Below, piece after piece: positions 51,935 through 59,661 of a DNA stretch of 64,000 nt. The DNA comes from JADGHX01 sp037200125 (GTDB taxonomy: Bacteria; Pseudomonadota; Gammaproteobacteria; Steroidobacterales; Steroidobacteraceae). The notes below the pieces were generated by a model. That model did no database searches. It saw nothing but the letters and a program-made list of their open reading frames with translations, and had not been told where the DNA came from. The stretch spans positions 620,001-684,000 of the forward strand of contig JBBCGS010000006.1 in the NCBI GenBank assembly GCA_037200125.1, written 5' to 3'. Each line of letters starts with the position of its first letter. The stretch's first letter is position 1. Both the position numbers and the translations under genes were made by a program.

Positions 51935-52438
51935 TCATTGCCAATGCGCTGAGCCCGACTGCATGCCAGTGCGCAGCGGGCCCCATTCGGCAAGTGCGCC
52001 CTCTTCTCTCACGGCTAGCGGCGCCGGCGTATCGTCAGGAATGAACAACGCGCCGGGAATGGATCGATCCAGCGTCGCGAGGTGCCCACCGTGCGACTTG
52101 GCTAACGCGAGCAGATAGCCATCGGTTGTTTGCACCGGCTTCCGCACCCACTCGGGGAGTTCGCGCGCGGGGATGTTGTCCGGAACGAACAGCATGTTCT
52201 CGCTGGACTTCAGCGCGCACAGATCGGCGCGTGCGGTATCCACGCTGGCGGTAAGGCGGGCTGCTCCGCTTCCAATACGCACAAAGCCTAGTTCGGTGAT
52301 CGAGCACGTCGCAAGCGCAACGTTGTCCTCTCCACGCTCGGCATGTAGTCGGCAGATCCAGCCTTCGACCCGCGTATGGTGGACGTGCTGCGGATAGTGA
52401 TAGGCGAGCAAGGCATTGACGTCGAGAAGAAAGATCAC
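51935..52438 (-). CDS. PIN-domain toxin (VapC-like)
   Basis: A 167-residue PIN nuclease. The acidic residues are D6 (FLLDVNALLAYHY), E near residue 50 (CSITELGFVR), D near 106 (TTDGYLLALAKSHGGHLATLD) and the second D of that segment. VapC-type toxins cleave tRNA or rRNA. About 30 residues after the domain (APLAVREEGALAEWG...) look like read-on into older sequence, so the native stop may have been lost. ATG at 52438 overlaps the antitoxin stop as ATGA. Confidence 0.82.
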   Translation of the reverse strand: MIFLLDVNALLAYHYPQHVHHTRVEGWICRLHAERGEDNVALATCSITELGFVRIGSGAARLTASVDTARADLCALKSSENMLFVPDNIPARELPEWVRKPVQTTDGYLLALAKSHGGHLATLDRSIPGALFIPDDTPAPLAVREEGALAEWGPLRTGMQSGSAHWQ

Positions 52439-52629
52439 GGGAAGTCCTCCAGCGCCCGACGAACGTCCTCTGAGGTAACCATTGGAGTGCCCGGCGGGGA
52501 AAGGAACGCTAACGATCCAGTACGAGGGTTGATGTAATAGGGCGACCCAACAGCAGGCCGAATGATCGGATACGGAACATCCGGATACTCAGGATCGGGT
52601 GTATGCAAAATCGGTGTAGCTACTTTCAC
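52435..52629 (-). CDS. Putative antitoxin, second tandem copy
   Basis: A 64-residue protein from the GTG at 52629: HTPDPEYPDVPYPIIRPAVG, SPYYINPRTGSLAFLSPPG, then VTSEDVRRALEDFP. The C-terminal PMVTSEDVRRALEDFP is placed like the toxin-binding tail of VapB-type antitoxins. No DNA-binding ribbon-helix-helix or AbrB motif is visible. Overlaps PIN toxin start by 4 bp and the first copy by 4 bp (GTGA). Confidence 0.65.
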   Translation of the reverse strand: MKVATPILHTPDPEYPDVPYPIIRPAVGSPYYINPRTGSLAFLSPPGTPMVTSEDVRRALEDFP

Positions 52630-52820
52630 GGAAAATCCTCCAGTGCGCGACGAACGTCTTCTGACGTCACCATCGGAGCGCCCGGCGGAGAAAGAAACGC
52701 CGGCGTTCCAGTGCGCGGATCGATGTAGTAAGGCGACCCGACAGCGGGTCGGATGATCGGATAGGAAACATCCGGACACTCAGGGTCTGGCGTATGCGAA
52801 GTCTGCCCGAATGTTTCCAT
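52626..52820 (-). CDS. Putative antitoxin, first tandem copy
   Basis: A 64-residue protein with ATG at 52820: METFGQTSHTPDPECPDVSY, PIIRPAVGSPYYIDPRTG, then VTSEDVRRALEDFP. About 50 of the last 55 residues equal the second copy, and the DNA is a clear direct repeat with a 191-bp period. It is the promoter-proximal gene of a three-gene operon ending in the PIN toxin. Confidence 0.65.
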   Translation of the reverse strand: METFGQTSHTPDPECPDVSYPIIRPAVGSPYYIDPRTGTPAFLSPPGAPMVTSEDVRRALEDFP

Positions 52821-52829
52821 TCCCCAACT

Positions 52830-52845
52830 TTAGACATGTATCTAA
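52830..52845. promoter_or_regulatory. 16-bp palindrome before the duplicated antitoxin genes
   Basis: TTAGACATGTATCTAA has TTAGA/TCTAA arms and lies 10 bp before the first antitoxin start. Its position suggests an autoregulatory operator. The arms match those of the palindrome at 44558. Confidence 0.5.
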
Positions 52846-53239
52846 CACGAGGCAACCGCAAATCGCGTCACAAAAAAACGGATGATCGATTGCCAATGCT
52901 GATGCATCGCGCGAGCGAAACAGCACGCCGTGCAATGCGCACAGACGATTCGGATTCGCACTGGAAACGTACGAACATGCGTGCGAGTTACGCGCAGCGC
53001 TAACCGCAGACGCGCAGCGCTAACAAGCTATCGCAGCGAACTCACGCACAATCACTGCGAACGCGATTCGACCCGACGCCGACAGCAGGGTCATGACCCG
53101 ATGGTCGTCGTAAAGAGAGCAACCGCAATGCAATGAGCTTCTGGTAGCTAACGACTCCACGCCATTCGATCGGACGCGACCGTGGCCGTCCATGGCCAGC
53201 GCTCCAGGGTCGCATGCGTCAGCTCATCGTTCGCCCGTG
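52846..53239. other. Intergenic, lower-GC, no gene seen
   Basis: About 390 bp of more AT-rich sequence with no family-like frame. It has a short direct repeat CGCAGCGCTAAC near 52994 and 53013. Likely foreign or decayed DNA linked to the toxin-antitoxin patch. Confidence 0.4.
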
Positions 53240-53764
53240 CTAGAACACAGCCCTGGGGTCGCTCCGACGCGTGCCGATCGACACGAGCAGCGAAACGATG
53301 AATCCCACAATCACTCCACTAACCAGCGCAGTGATGACGATCCCGACGGGCGTGAGCATGGCACCAGTGAACGCCATGGCCTGATCCAGCTGCGCGCCGC
53401 TGAGCCCACGCTGCTCGAGCACCGCCTGTTGCGCCTTCAGCGCCGCGGCGGGGTACCCGGTGTTGATGAAGCCCACGTAGATGTACAGCAGAACGGCAGT
53501 GAGCACGCTCGCGACAACCGAGAGAAGCGTCCCTGACCCCAAGCCTTGTCCGTACGTCATCATCCCTTCATGGGTCTTCTTGAATTCCCGGTGCGCCAAA
53601 ACCATCAGCACGACGAGTACGACAATATTGATGACCGACGACACCCAGTTCTGCTTCATACCGGTCAGCGTGACGACGAGAAACAAGAGAAACGCCAGCA
53701 CACCCTGAATGAGCCCGTACTTCGTGGCGATCTTGACGGTGCTGGGCGGTCGTTGTTCTTCCAT
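53240..53764 (-). CDS. DUF4199 family membrane protein
   Basis: A 174-residue protein with four predicted helices (about residues 17-34, 41-59, 78-98 and 139-163). The DUF4199 pattern is present: ATKYGLIQGVLAFLLFL, HREFKKTHEGMMTYGQGLG and the loop GLSGAQLDQAMAF before the last helix. Function unknown. ATG at 53764 with GGGGAGC just upstream. It stands alone between two toxin-antitoxin loci. Confidence 0.8.
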   Translation of the reverse strand: MEEQRPPSTVKIATKYGLIQGVLAFLLFLVVTLTGMKQNWVSSVINIVVLVVLMVLAHREFKKTHEGMMTYGQGLGSGTLLSVVASVLTAVLLYIYVGFINTGYPAAALKAQQAVLEQRGLSGAQLDQAMAFTGAMLTPVGIVITALVSGVIVGFIVSLLVSIGTRRSDPRAVF

Positions 53765-54284
53765 AGCTCCCCCTATTGTTCGCGGTTGCGTTCGACGTTG
53801 TAGTCCGCCCGCGAACTATAGCAGCCCTCTCCGGGGACTGGCGCGGTGCGTGGTTGCAAGCGGGGCATGAGAAAAGTCCGCCATGTGAATGCACGGCGGG
53901 CAAGCTCGTCACGCGGACGGATCGGGCCTTCTGTTCGGGCACCTTCGCGTCGCCGAACTCTTTCACGGCTGCGTCGATCCCGCTGCAGTCTATCCGCGAG
54001 AAGTCGTGAAGTCGGTGGTCGCGACGCGGGCCAGAACTATCTATTGAGCGCCACGATCGAACCCGCTCGCATGTGACGAGACGATCCGCATGGGCGTCAC
54101 ACCTAGCGTTGCTCGCAGCGTTCAACGCTAGCGGTGTTCCCACGCGCTCATCGCTGATCTCGACCCTGCGAAGTCTCCCGAATTTCAGGAGAATTCAGCC
54201 CTATTTTCGATTGACCCTCTCAACCACGAGGCATAGTCTGCGCCGCCATTCAGGGTCTGCACGACTCACGCAGGACGCACAGCA
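53765..54284. other. Intergenic with a coding-like relic
   Basis: No complete gene in 520 bp. On the minus strand a stretch from about 54015 to 53830 reads with high third-position GC (GIDAAVKEFGDAKVPEQKA, VRVTSLPAVHSHGGLFSCPA) but has no start or stop of its own. It may be a gene relic; I do not recognise the family. Confidence 0.3.
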
Positions 54285-54854
54285 ATGTTCCAAACTCCAC
54301 ATTGTTTCGATTGGGACTCGGACAAGGCGGCTTCGAATTTTCGCAAGCACGCCGTCCTGTTCGAGGACGCCGCGAGGATCTTCGACGATCCGCTCGCGGC
54401 GACTCGATACGACATCGATCACGGCCGGGCCGAGGAACGCTGGGTCACGCTGGGCGAGGTCGATGCGACGGTGCTGCGCGTCGTGTACACACTGAAAGAA
54501 CTGGACGATCAGACGACTGTTATCCGAATCATCTCCGCCCGCTATCCCACTGCGGATGAGCAGCGGCAATACGAAAGCGGCAAATACCGCATTCAGGAGG
54601 CTGTCATGGTGAACAAATCCAATCCTTCAGAATGGGTGAGGGGCAGGTTCTACCGCGAAGGCGCGGCACTCATCCTGCCCGTGCACGTCGCGAGGGATAT
54701 TGTTTTCACGCTGAACACGCTCGCGAAGCAAAGAGGGCTAACGCCGTCGGAGCTCGCGAACGCGCTGCTCAAACAGGCGATTTCCGGCCCCGTGCCCATC
54801 GTCGCGCGGATCGGGATCGATGCCCCCGCTTCCTTACCGCCCCACTCCAGATGA
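54285..54854 (+). CDS. BrnT-like toxin fused in frame to its putative antitoxin
   Basis: A 189-residue frame. Residues 1-105 are BrnT-like: FDWDSDKAASNFRKHAVLFE, DPLAATRYDIDHGRAEERW, then VIRIISARYPTADEQRQYE, the RNase fold with the conserved W-D-x-x-K-x-x-N-x-x-K-H. From residue 108 the sequence is a separate antitoxin-like protein: NKSNPSEWVRGRFYREGA, then LNTLAKQRGLTPSELANALL, a helix-loop-helix dimer region. There is no stop between them. A perfect AGGAGG and ATG at 54595-54608 would allow the second part to be made alone. Normally these are two genes. Confidence 0.72.
   Translation: MFQTPHCFDWDSDKAASNFRKHAVLFEDAARIFDDPLAATRYDIDHGRAEERWVTLGEVDATVLRVVYTLKELDDQTTVIRIISARYPTADEQRQYESGKYRIQEAVMVNKSNPSEWVRGRFYREGAALILPVHVARDIVFTLNTLAKQRGLTPSELANALLKQAISGPVPIVARIGIDAPASLPPHSR
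54595..54608 (+). promoter_or_regulatory. Internal ribosome-binding site and start of the antitoxin part
   Basis: AGGAGG at 54595-54600, a 5-base spacer and ATG at 54606, in frame with the upstream toxin. This is a full-match Shine-Dalgarno, stronger than the one for the toxin start, and gives an 82-residue antitoxin. Confidence 0.75.
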
Positions 54855-54905
54855 GCGGCGGCGGTACGAAACAGCGGAAGTCGATGCGCGAAGCGCGCCG
54901 CAAGC

Positions 54906-54939
54906 GAAGAAGGCCCAGACAACCGTCTGAGCCTTCTTC
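54906..54939. terminator. Hairpin between two convergent genes
   Basis: GAAGAAGGCCCAGAC and GTCTGAGCCTTCTTC form a 15-bp stem with one mismatch and a 4-base loop. A/T at both stem ends gives T-rich 3' flanks in both directions. It separates the toxin fusion (ends 54854) from the convergent kinase (ends 54970). Confidence 0.7.
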
Positions 54940-54969
54940 ATCGCGAAAGGAAATTGCGTAGAGCGCTTC

Positions 54970-56271
54970 TCAGCTCGAAGACTGCTCGCCACTCTGCAAC
55001 CGCCCGATGAGCGAGCGCAGGAACACGCGATTGAAGCGCAGCTGACATGCGGCCGAAACCTGCTCCAGCAGCGTCGAGCTCACCTTGAGCACGGTGACCG
55101 CATTGGCGGCGCGAATCGTCGCAGTGCGCTTCGCGCCCTGCACGTAGCTCGCCTCGCCGAAGCAGTCGCCCGTGTCGAGGCCGCCGACGCGATGGGCGTG
55201 GCGCTCCACGGCGCACTGCCCCGAGACGATGATGTAGAACCGATCGTCCATCTCGCCTTCCTTGACGATCTCTTCACCCGGCGCGTAGTCCTGCCACTGG
55301 CTGGCGCGCAGTACTTCCCAGATCTCCGCATGCGAGAACTCGTGGAAAAACTTCAGCCGGCGCAGCACGCCGAACTGTTCCTGGCGGTCGATGCGCGAGT
55401 TCTGTTCGCGCAGCTTCTGATGGCAGCGCGTGAGCTCGGCCGCGAAATCGAGGCCGCTCTTGTAGCGCTTGCTGGGATCTTTCTGCAGGGCCGTCGCCAC
55501 GACGTTCTCGAGATCTTCCGGGATCTCCTTGCGCAACGTGTGAATCGGCGGCGGCGTCGCGTAGACGATCTGGTGCAGCAGCTTCTGCAGATTGCCCGCG
55601 CGGAACGGGCGCGACCCCGTCAGCAGTTCGTACATCACCGCGCCGAGCGAATAGAGGTCCGAGCTGCTGGTGAGCTCAAAGCTCTGCACCTGCTCGGGCG
55701 ACATGTAGGAAGGACTACCCGCGATGCCTTCGATGCGGGAGATGTCCGAGTCCTGCACGAGCGCGATGCCGAAGTCGATGATGCGCACGTCGCTATCCTG
55801 CGTGAGCATGATGTTCGACGGCTTGACGTCACGATGGATGACGCCACGCGAATGCGCGTACTGCAGCGCCTTGGCGCACTTGTAGATGATCTCGACGGTG
55901 TCGTCGATGCGCAGGAGATTGTCCGGCCGACAATACGCCGCGAGGGTGCGCGCGCCGTGCACGTGCTCCGTCACGATGTAGCAGTAGCCGTTCTCTTCGC
56001 CCGCGTCGTAAATCGGGAGGATGTGCGGATGCTGGAGCATCCCCACGAGATGCGCTTCGGAGAGGAACATCTTGCGCGAGATGCGCGCGCGCTCCTCATC
56101 GCCACCGGCATCCATGTTGTAAACCTTGATCGCCACGTCGCGCCCGTAATAGGCGTCGTGCGACAGGTAGACGATGCCGGTACTGCCACGGCCCACTTCG
56201 TTGATGACCGCGTACTTGCCGATCTTCTCGGGAACCTTGCGAGCAGCGGTCTTTGAAGCCGTGACAGTCAT
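54970..56271 (-). CDS. Ser/Thr kinase with C-terminal cyclic-nucleotide-binding domain
   Basis: A 433-residue cytoplasmic protein. The kinase domain (about residues 17-280) has GRGSTGIVYLSHD, Lys in DVAIKVYN, HRDVKPSN, DFGIALVQD and GSPSYMSPEQ. The C-terminal domain (about 305-420) is a CRP-like cNMP fold: FFHEFSHAEIWEVLRAS, APGEEIVKEGEMDDRFYIIV and the phosphate-binding cassette GDCFGEASYVQGAKRTATI, which keeps the Glu and Arg that hold the cyclic phosphate. Binding of cAMP or cGMP to gate the kinase is a reasonable inference. The start is ATG 56271. thiL lies 155 bp upstream on the same strand. Confidence 0.88.
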   Translation of the reverse strand: MTVTASKTAARKVPEKIGKYAVINEVGRGSTGIVYLSHDAYYGRDVAIKVYNMDAGGDEERARISRKMFLSEAHLVGMLQHPHILPIYDAGEENGYCYIVTEHVHGARTLAAYCRPDNLLRIDDTVEIIYKCAKALQYAHSRGVIHRDVKPSNIMLTQDSDVRIIDFGIALVQDSDISRIEGIAGSPSYMSPEQVQSFELTSSSDLYSLGAVMYELLTGSRPFRAGNLQKLLHQIVYATPPPIHTLRKEIPEDLENVVATALQKDPSKRYKSGLDFAAELTRCHQKLREQNSRIDRQEQFGVLRRLKFFHEFSHAEIWEVLRASQWQDYAPGEEIVKEGEMDDRFYIIVSGQCAVERHAHRVGGLDTGDCFGEASYVQGAKRTATIRAANAVTVLKVSSTLLEQVSAACQLRFNRVFLRSLIGRLQSGEQSSS

Positions 56272-56426
56272 GCGCGAAAAATAAAACCGGTTTTGACGCC
56301 GGGCAGGATACGTTCGCCCGGCATGCGCGACTGTGATGCGCACCTCAGGCCCTGCCCCGTTCCCGCGCGGCTTCGCTTCGGGCTTCCGCAGCGCACCTCG
56401 CAAAGCGCACGGCGCCGTGAACCGCG

Positions 56427-57413
56427 TCAGGTCGCGAAGTGGTCGAAACCGGAATGCGAGAAGTCCATCACAGTCCCGCCGCGCGTGACGACCGCGCCGG
56501 GAGACTCCCCGAGCACGCCAATTGCAGTGTATCCCCATAGCGACGGGGGAAGATCGCGCGTCATGCGCTCGACGTTCTCTGCCGGTACCGTAAAGCAAAG
56601 CTCGTAGTCTTCACCGCCGGTGAGCGCCATCTCGCGCGCACGCGTCTCGCCGGCAACGGCCACGAGTGGTGATGACGCGGGGAGTTGCTCCCACGCGAGG
56701 CGCACGCCGCAACGGCTCGCGTACGCGAGCTTGCCGGCGTCGCCGAGCAGGCCGTCGGAGACATCGATACAAGCGCTCGCGTAGTCGCGCAGGCGCTGGC
56801 CCAGTTCGACGCGCGGTGTGGGGAAATGGAAACGCTGCCGCAGATACGCGGCGACCTCTTCGGTAACGCCGGCGTGCGGATTCACTTCGAACTTGCCGAG
56901 CTCGAACGCCAGGCCCGCCGTGGAGTCGCCCGGCGTGCCCGAAACGAACACGATGTCGCCGGCCTTGCCGCCGGAACGCAACATCTGCGGCGGCCGGGGT
57001 GCATGCCCCAACAGCTGTACGCTGATACAGAGCGGGCCGGAGGTGGTGTCGCCGCCCACGAGCGCGACGTCGTGCTTGCGTGCCAGCGCACTGAAGCCAC
57101 GTGCGAAACCTTCGAGCCACGCCGGTTCGGCTTTCGTAAGCGTCAGCGCGAGCAGGGCCCATGCGGGCTTGGCGCCCATCGCGGCAAGGTCGCTTAGGTT
57201 CACCGCTAGTGCGCGGTGGCCGATCGATTCTGGTGGGAAGTGCGCGAGGAAATGATTGCCGAGCACCATCGTGTCGATGGCTGCGACTAGCTGCATGTCG
57301 GGTGGGGATTCGAGCAGGGCGGCGTCGTCGCCGATGCCCAACGCGACGTCTGCGCGCTGTGCGCCGCAGTTGCGGAAGAAGCGGTCGATTAGCTCGAACT
57401 CACCCAGAGACAT
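56427..57413 (-). CDS. thiL: Thiamine-monophosphate kinase
   Basis: A 328-residue ATP-dependent kinase making thiamine diphosphate. It has MSLGEFELIDRFFRN, ALGIGDDAALL, AVNLSDLAAMGAKPAWALLAL, VGGDTTSGPLCISVQ, and ACIDVSDGLLGDAGKLA with ALTGGEDYELCFTV. Start ATG at 57413. The 57.4-kb repeat element begins 4 bp upstream of the start, so its outer end (TTGAGGGCCTCTT on the coding strand) forms the ribosome-binding region. Confidence 0.95.
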   Translation of the reverse strand: MSLGEFELIDRFFRNCGAQRADVALGIGDDAALLESPPDMQLVAAIDTMVLGNHFLAHFPPESIGHRALAVNLSDLAAMGAKPAWALLALTLTKAEPAWLEGFARGFSALARKHDVALVGGDTTSGPLCISVQLLGHAPRPPQMLRSGGKAGDIVFVSGTPGDSTAGLAFELGKFEVNPHAGVTEEVAAYLRQRFHFPTPRVELGQRLRDYASACIDVSDGLLGDAGKLAYASRCGVRLAWEQLPASSPLVAVAGETRAREMALTGGEDYELCFTVPAENVERMTRDLPPSLWGYTAIGVLGESPGAVVTRGGTVMDFSHSGFDHFAT

Positions 57414-57416
57414 GCA

Positions 57417-57560
57417 AAGAGGCCCTCAATCGCCGGGCGGCTAAGAGGAGACTCCGCAGATCCGTCGGGACCGCCAGATCCGTCAGGACCATCAGATCCG
57501 CCGGGACCGCCAGATCCGTCGAGTCCCCCCTCTTAGCCGCCCGGCGATTGAGGGCCTCTT
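57417..57560. repeat. Composite repeat: perfect 32-bp inverted repeat around four 18-bp tandem units
   Basis: Left arm 57417-57448 and right arm 57529-57560 are exact inverted copies (AAGAGGCCCTCAATCGCC...). Between them are four 18-bp units starting at 57457, 57475, 57493 and 57511 (CAGATCCGTCGGGACCGC type). It fills nearly all of the nusB-thiL spacer within one operon. Related arms occur at 14.2, 48.05, 62.3 and 63.88 kb. Confidence 0.95.
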
Positions 57561-57573
57561 CCAACGAAATCGC

Positions 57574-58035
57574 CTAGTGCTCGTGCGGCCGCAGCTCGCG
57601 AGCAGCCCGGTCGAGTACCGCATTCACAAACTTGTGCCCATCGGTAGCGCCAAAGCGCTTGGCAAGGCTAACGCCTTCATTGATGACAACCCGAAACGGA
57701 ATCTCCGGCCGCGACTTCAGTTCAAACGCGCCAATCAGCAGCACGGCGTGCTCGATAGGGTCGAGCAGCCCGGGGCTACGATCCATCCAAGTCGCAAGCT
57801 CGGCGTCGAGCACCGCGCGCGCCCCGTGCACACCCTGCACCAGCGCGCGAAAGTATTCGCCGTCAGCGCGATCCATGCCCTCTTCCGTCGCGAACTCACT
57901 TACGAGGTCCTGCCAGGGGCCGTCGTTCATCTGCCAGCGATAGAGCGCCTGCATGGCGAGCTTCCGCGCAAGCGACTTCGCGCCCGACGCAAACCGTTGT
58001 GCCGAGGGGGACCCGTTACCGGACATGAAGCGCAT
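57574..58035 (-). CDS. nusB: Transcription antitermination protein NusB
   Basis: A 153-residue all-helical protein that binds boxA RNA with NusE in rRNA antitermination. It has SLARKLAMQALYRWQMND, VHGARAVLDAELATWMDRSP, LDPIEHAVLLIGAFEL, and RVVINEGVSLAKRFGATDGHKFVNAVLD. Starts at 58035 or the ATG at 58026 both overlap ribH, which ends at 58016. The order ribH-nusB-thiL is standard. Confidence 0.96.
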   Translation of the reverse strand: MRFMSGNGSPSAQRFASGAKSLARKLAMQALYRWQMNDGPWQDLVSEFATEEGMDRADGEYFRALVQGVHGARAVLDAELATWMDRSPGLLDPIEHAVLLIGAFELKSRPEIPFRVVINEGVSLAKRFGATDGHKFVNAVLDRAARELRPHEH

Positions 58036-58504
58036 CCAGCTTCAAGCGAAGATCCGCCATCTCGAGCGCAGTCTCCATGGCCTCGCCACCCTTGTTGCTG
58101 CCGCCCGGCGCCGCACGCTGCAAAGCCTGCTCCACCGTTTCCGTGGCGAGCACACCGAACACGACGGGAACACCAGTGTCGACAGCGACATTCTGCAAGC
58201 CGCGCGCGCACTCGCCCGCGACATACTCGAAGTGCGCCGTTTCACCCCGAATCACACACCCAAGCGCAACGATCGCTTCGTACCGCCCGCTCACGGCAAG
58301 CTGCCGCGCAACGACCGGCAACTCAAACGCACCCGGTACACGCGCCACAACGAGATCCGCCACGTCGCCGCCGTTCTTCTCCCACGCATCGATCGCGCCC
58401 TTGACGAGCCCCGACACGACAAACTCATTGAACCGCGAAGCGATAACGACCACCCGGCGCCGGGTTGCCGGCAACTCACCCTGAATGAACTTCGCTTCGC
58501 TCAT
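58016..58504 (-). CDS. ribH: 6,7-dimethyl-8-ribityllumazine synthase
   Basis: A 162-residue lumazine synthase, penultimate step of riboflavin synthesis, usually a 60-subunit shell. It has VVIASRFNEFVVSGLVKGAID, RVPGAFELPVVARQLA, ALGCVIRGETAHFEYVAGE and VPVVFGVLATETVEQAL. ATG at 58504 overlaps the ribBA stop as ATGA. Confidence 0.97.
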   Translation of the reverse strand: MSEAKFIQGELPATRRRVVVIASRFNEFVVSGLVKGAIDAWEKNGGDVADLVVARVPGAFELPVVARQLAVSGRYEAIVALGCVIRGETAHFEYVAGECARGLQNVAVDTGVPVVFGVLATETVEQALQRAAPGGSNKGGEAMETALEMADLRLKLDALHVR

Positions 58505-59661
58505 GACCCTTCGCCAACGTAACCATCGATTTCCAGCCCGAACGCCGAGATGCCATGCATCTGCTTCGGCGCCGACAGCACCCGCATGCGGCGCACGCCC
58601 AGATCCTTGAGGATCTGCGCGCCCACACCAAACGTGCGCAACTTCTGCCCGCCGGTGCCGATCGCGCGCGCGGCGCCTTCGGTCGCTGTTTCCGCATCGT
58701 GCAGGATCACCGCCACACCCGACCCGGCGCGCGAGATGCGCTCCATCGCGGCCCGCAGCGTCCAGGCATGCGTGTCACCGCGAACGCCTAGCAGGTCGCG
58801 CATCGTGTCGGCCACGTGCACGCGCACGAGCGGCGGCTCCGGGCCATCGAGCTTGCCGTGGGCAAGCGCAATGTGTGAGCCCTTGTGAACGCGATCCTCA
58901 TATGTGTACATGCGGAACTCGCCGAACTCCGTCTGCACGTTCTGTTCGGACACGCGCTCCACCGAGCGCTCGTTCCGCAGCCGGTAGCGAATGAGATCGG
59001 CGATCGTGCCGATCTTCAGGTTGTGCTGTTTCGCGAACACTTCGATCTCGGCCCGACGGGACATCGTGCCGTCATCGTTCATCAGCTCGCACAGCACGCC
59101 GGCCGGCTTGAGGCCGGCGAGGACGCACAGATCCAACGCGGCTTCCGTGTGGCCGGCGCGAACGAGCACGCCGCCCTTGCGCGCGCGCAACGGAAAGATG
59201 TGGCCCGGCCGCGCGTAATCGGACGGGACCGACGCCGAATCCGCCAGCGCCCGGATCGTGATCGAACGGTCGCCCGCCGAAACGCCTGTCGTCGTGCCCT
59301 GGCGGTAATCCACCGACACGGTGAAGGCGGTGCGATAGGCCTCGTCGTTGTTCGGAACCATCTGCGGCAGGTCGAGCTCTTGCAGGCGCTCGTCCTGCAT
59401 CGGCACGCAGAGGATGCCGCTCGAGTAGCGGATCATCAGCGCCACAGCCTCGGGGGTTGCGTGCTCGGCGGCCATGATGAAGTCGCCTTCGTTCTCCCGA
59501 TCCTCATCGTCCAGGATGATGACCATGCGCCCGGCGCGCATCTCGGCGAGGATTTCGTCCACGCTCGCGAAGGAGGAGCTCGGGGCACCGGCATCGGCGG
59601 AACCGCCGCCCGGGGCGCCGCTCGCGGGGCCGCGCGGCGGCAGGGAATACACTTTGGACAT
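58501..59661 (-). CDS. ribBA: DHBP synthase with degenerate GTP cyclohydrolase II domain
   Basis: A 386-residue protein. Residues about 30-235 are RibB: DDEDRENEGDFIMAAEHATP, GVSAGDRSITIRAL, RPGHIFPLRARKGGVLVRAGHTEA. The C-terminal part (about 240-386) aligns with RibA but lacks the three Zn Cys and the GDVFGSLRCDCG-type loop; instead it reads ADTMRDLLGVRGDTHAWT. So only 3,4-dihydroxy-2-butanone-4-phosphate synthase activity is expected, and GTP cyclohydrolase II must be encoded elsewhere. Start ATG at 59661. Confidence 0.93.
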   Translation of the reverse strand: MSKVYSLPPRGPASGAPGGGSADAGAPSSSFASVDEILAEMRAGRMVIILDDEDRENEGDFIMAAEHATPEAVALMIRYSSGILCVPMQDERLQELDLPQMVPNNDEAYRTAFTVSVDYRQGTTTGVSAGDRSITIRALADSASVPSDYARPGHIFPLRARKGGVLVRAGHTEAALDLCVLAGLKPAGVLCELMNDDGTMSRRAEIEVFAKQHNLKIGTIADLIRYRLRNERSVERVSEQNVQTEFGEFRMYTYEDRVHKGSHIALAHGKLDGPEPPLVRVHVADTMRDLLGVRGDTHAWTLRAAMERISRAGSGVAVILHDAETATEGAARAIGTGGQKLRTFGVGAQILKDLGVRRMRVLSAPKQMHGISAFGLEIDGYVGEGS

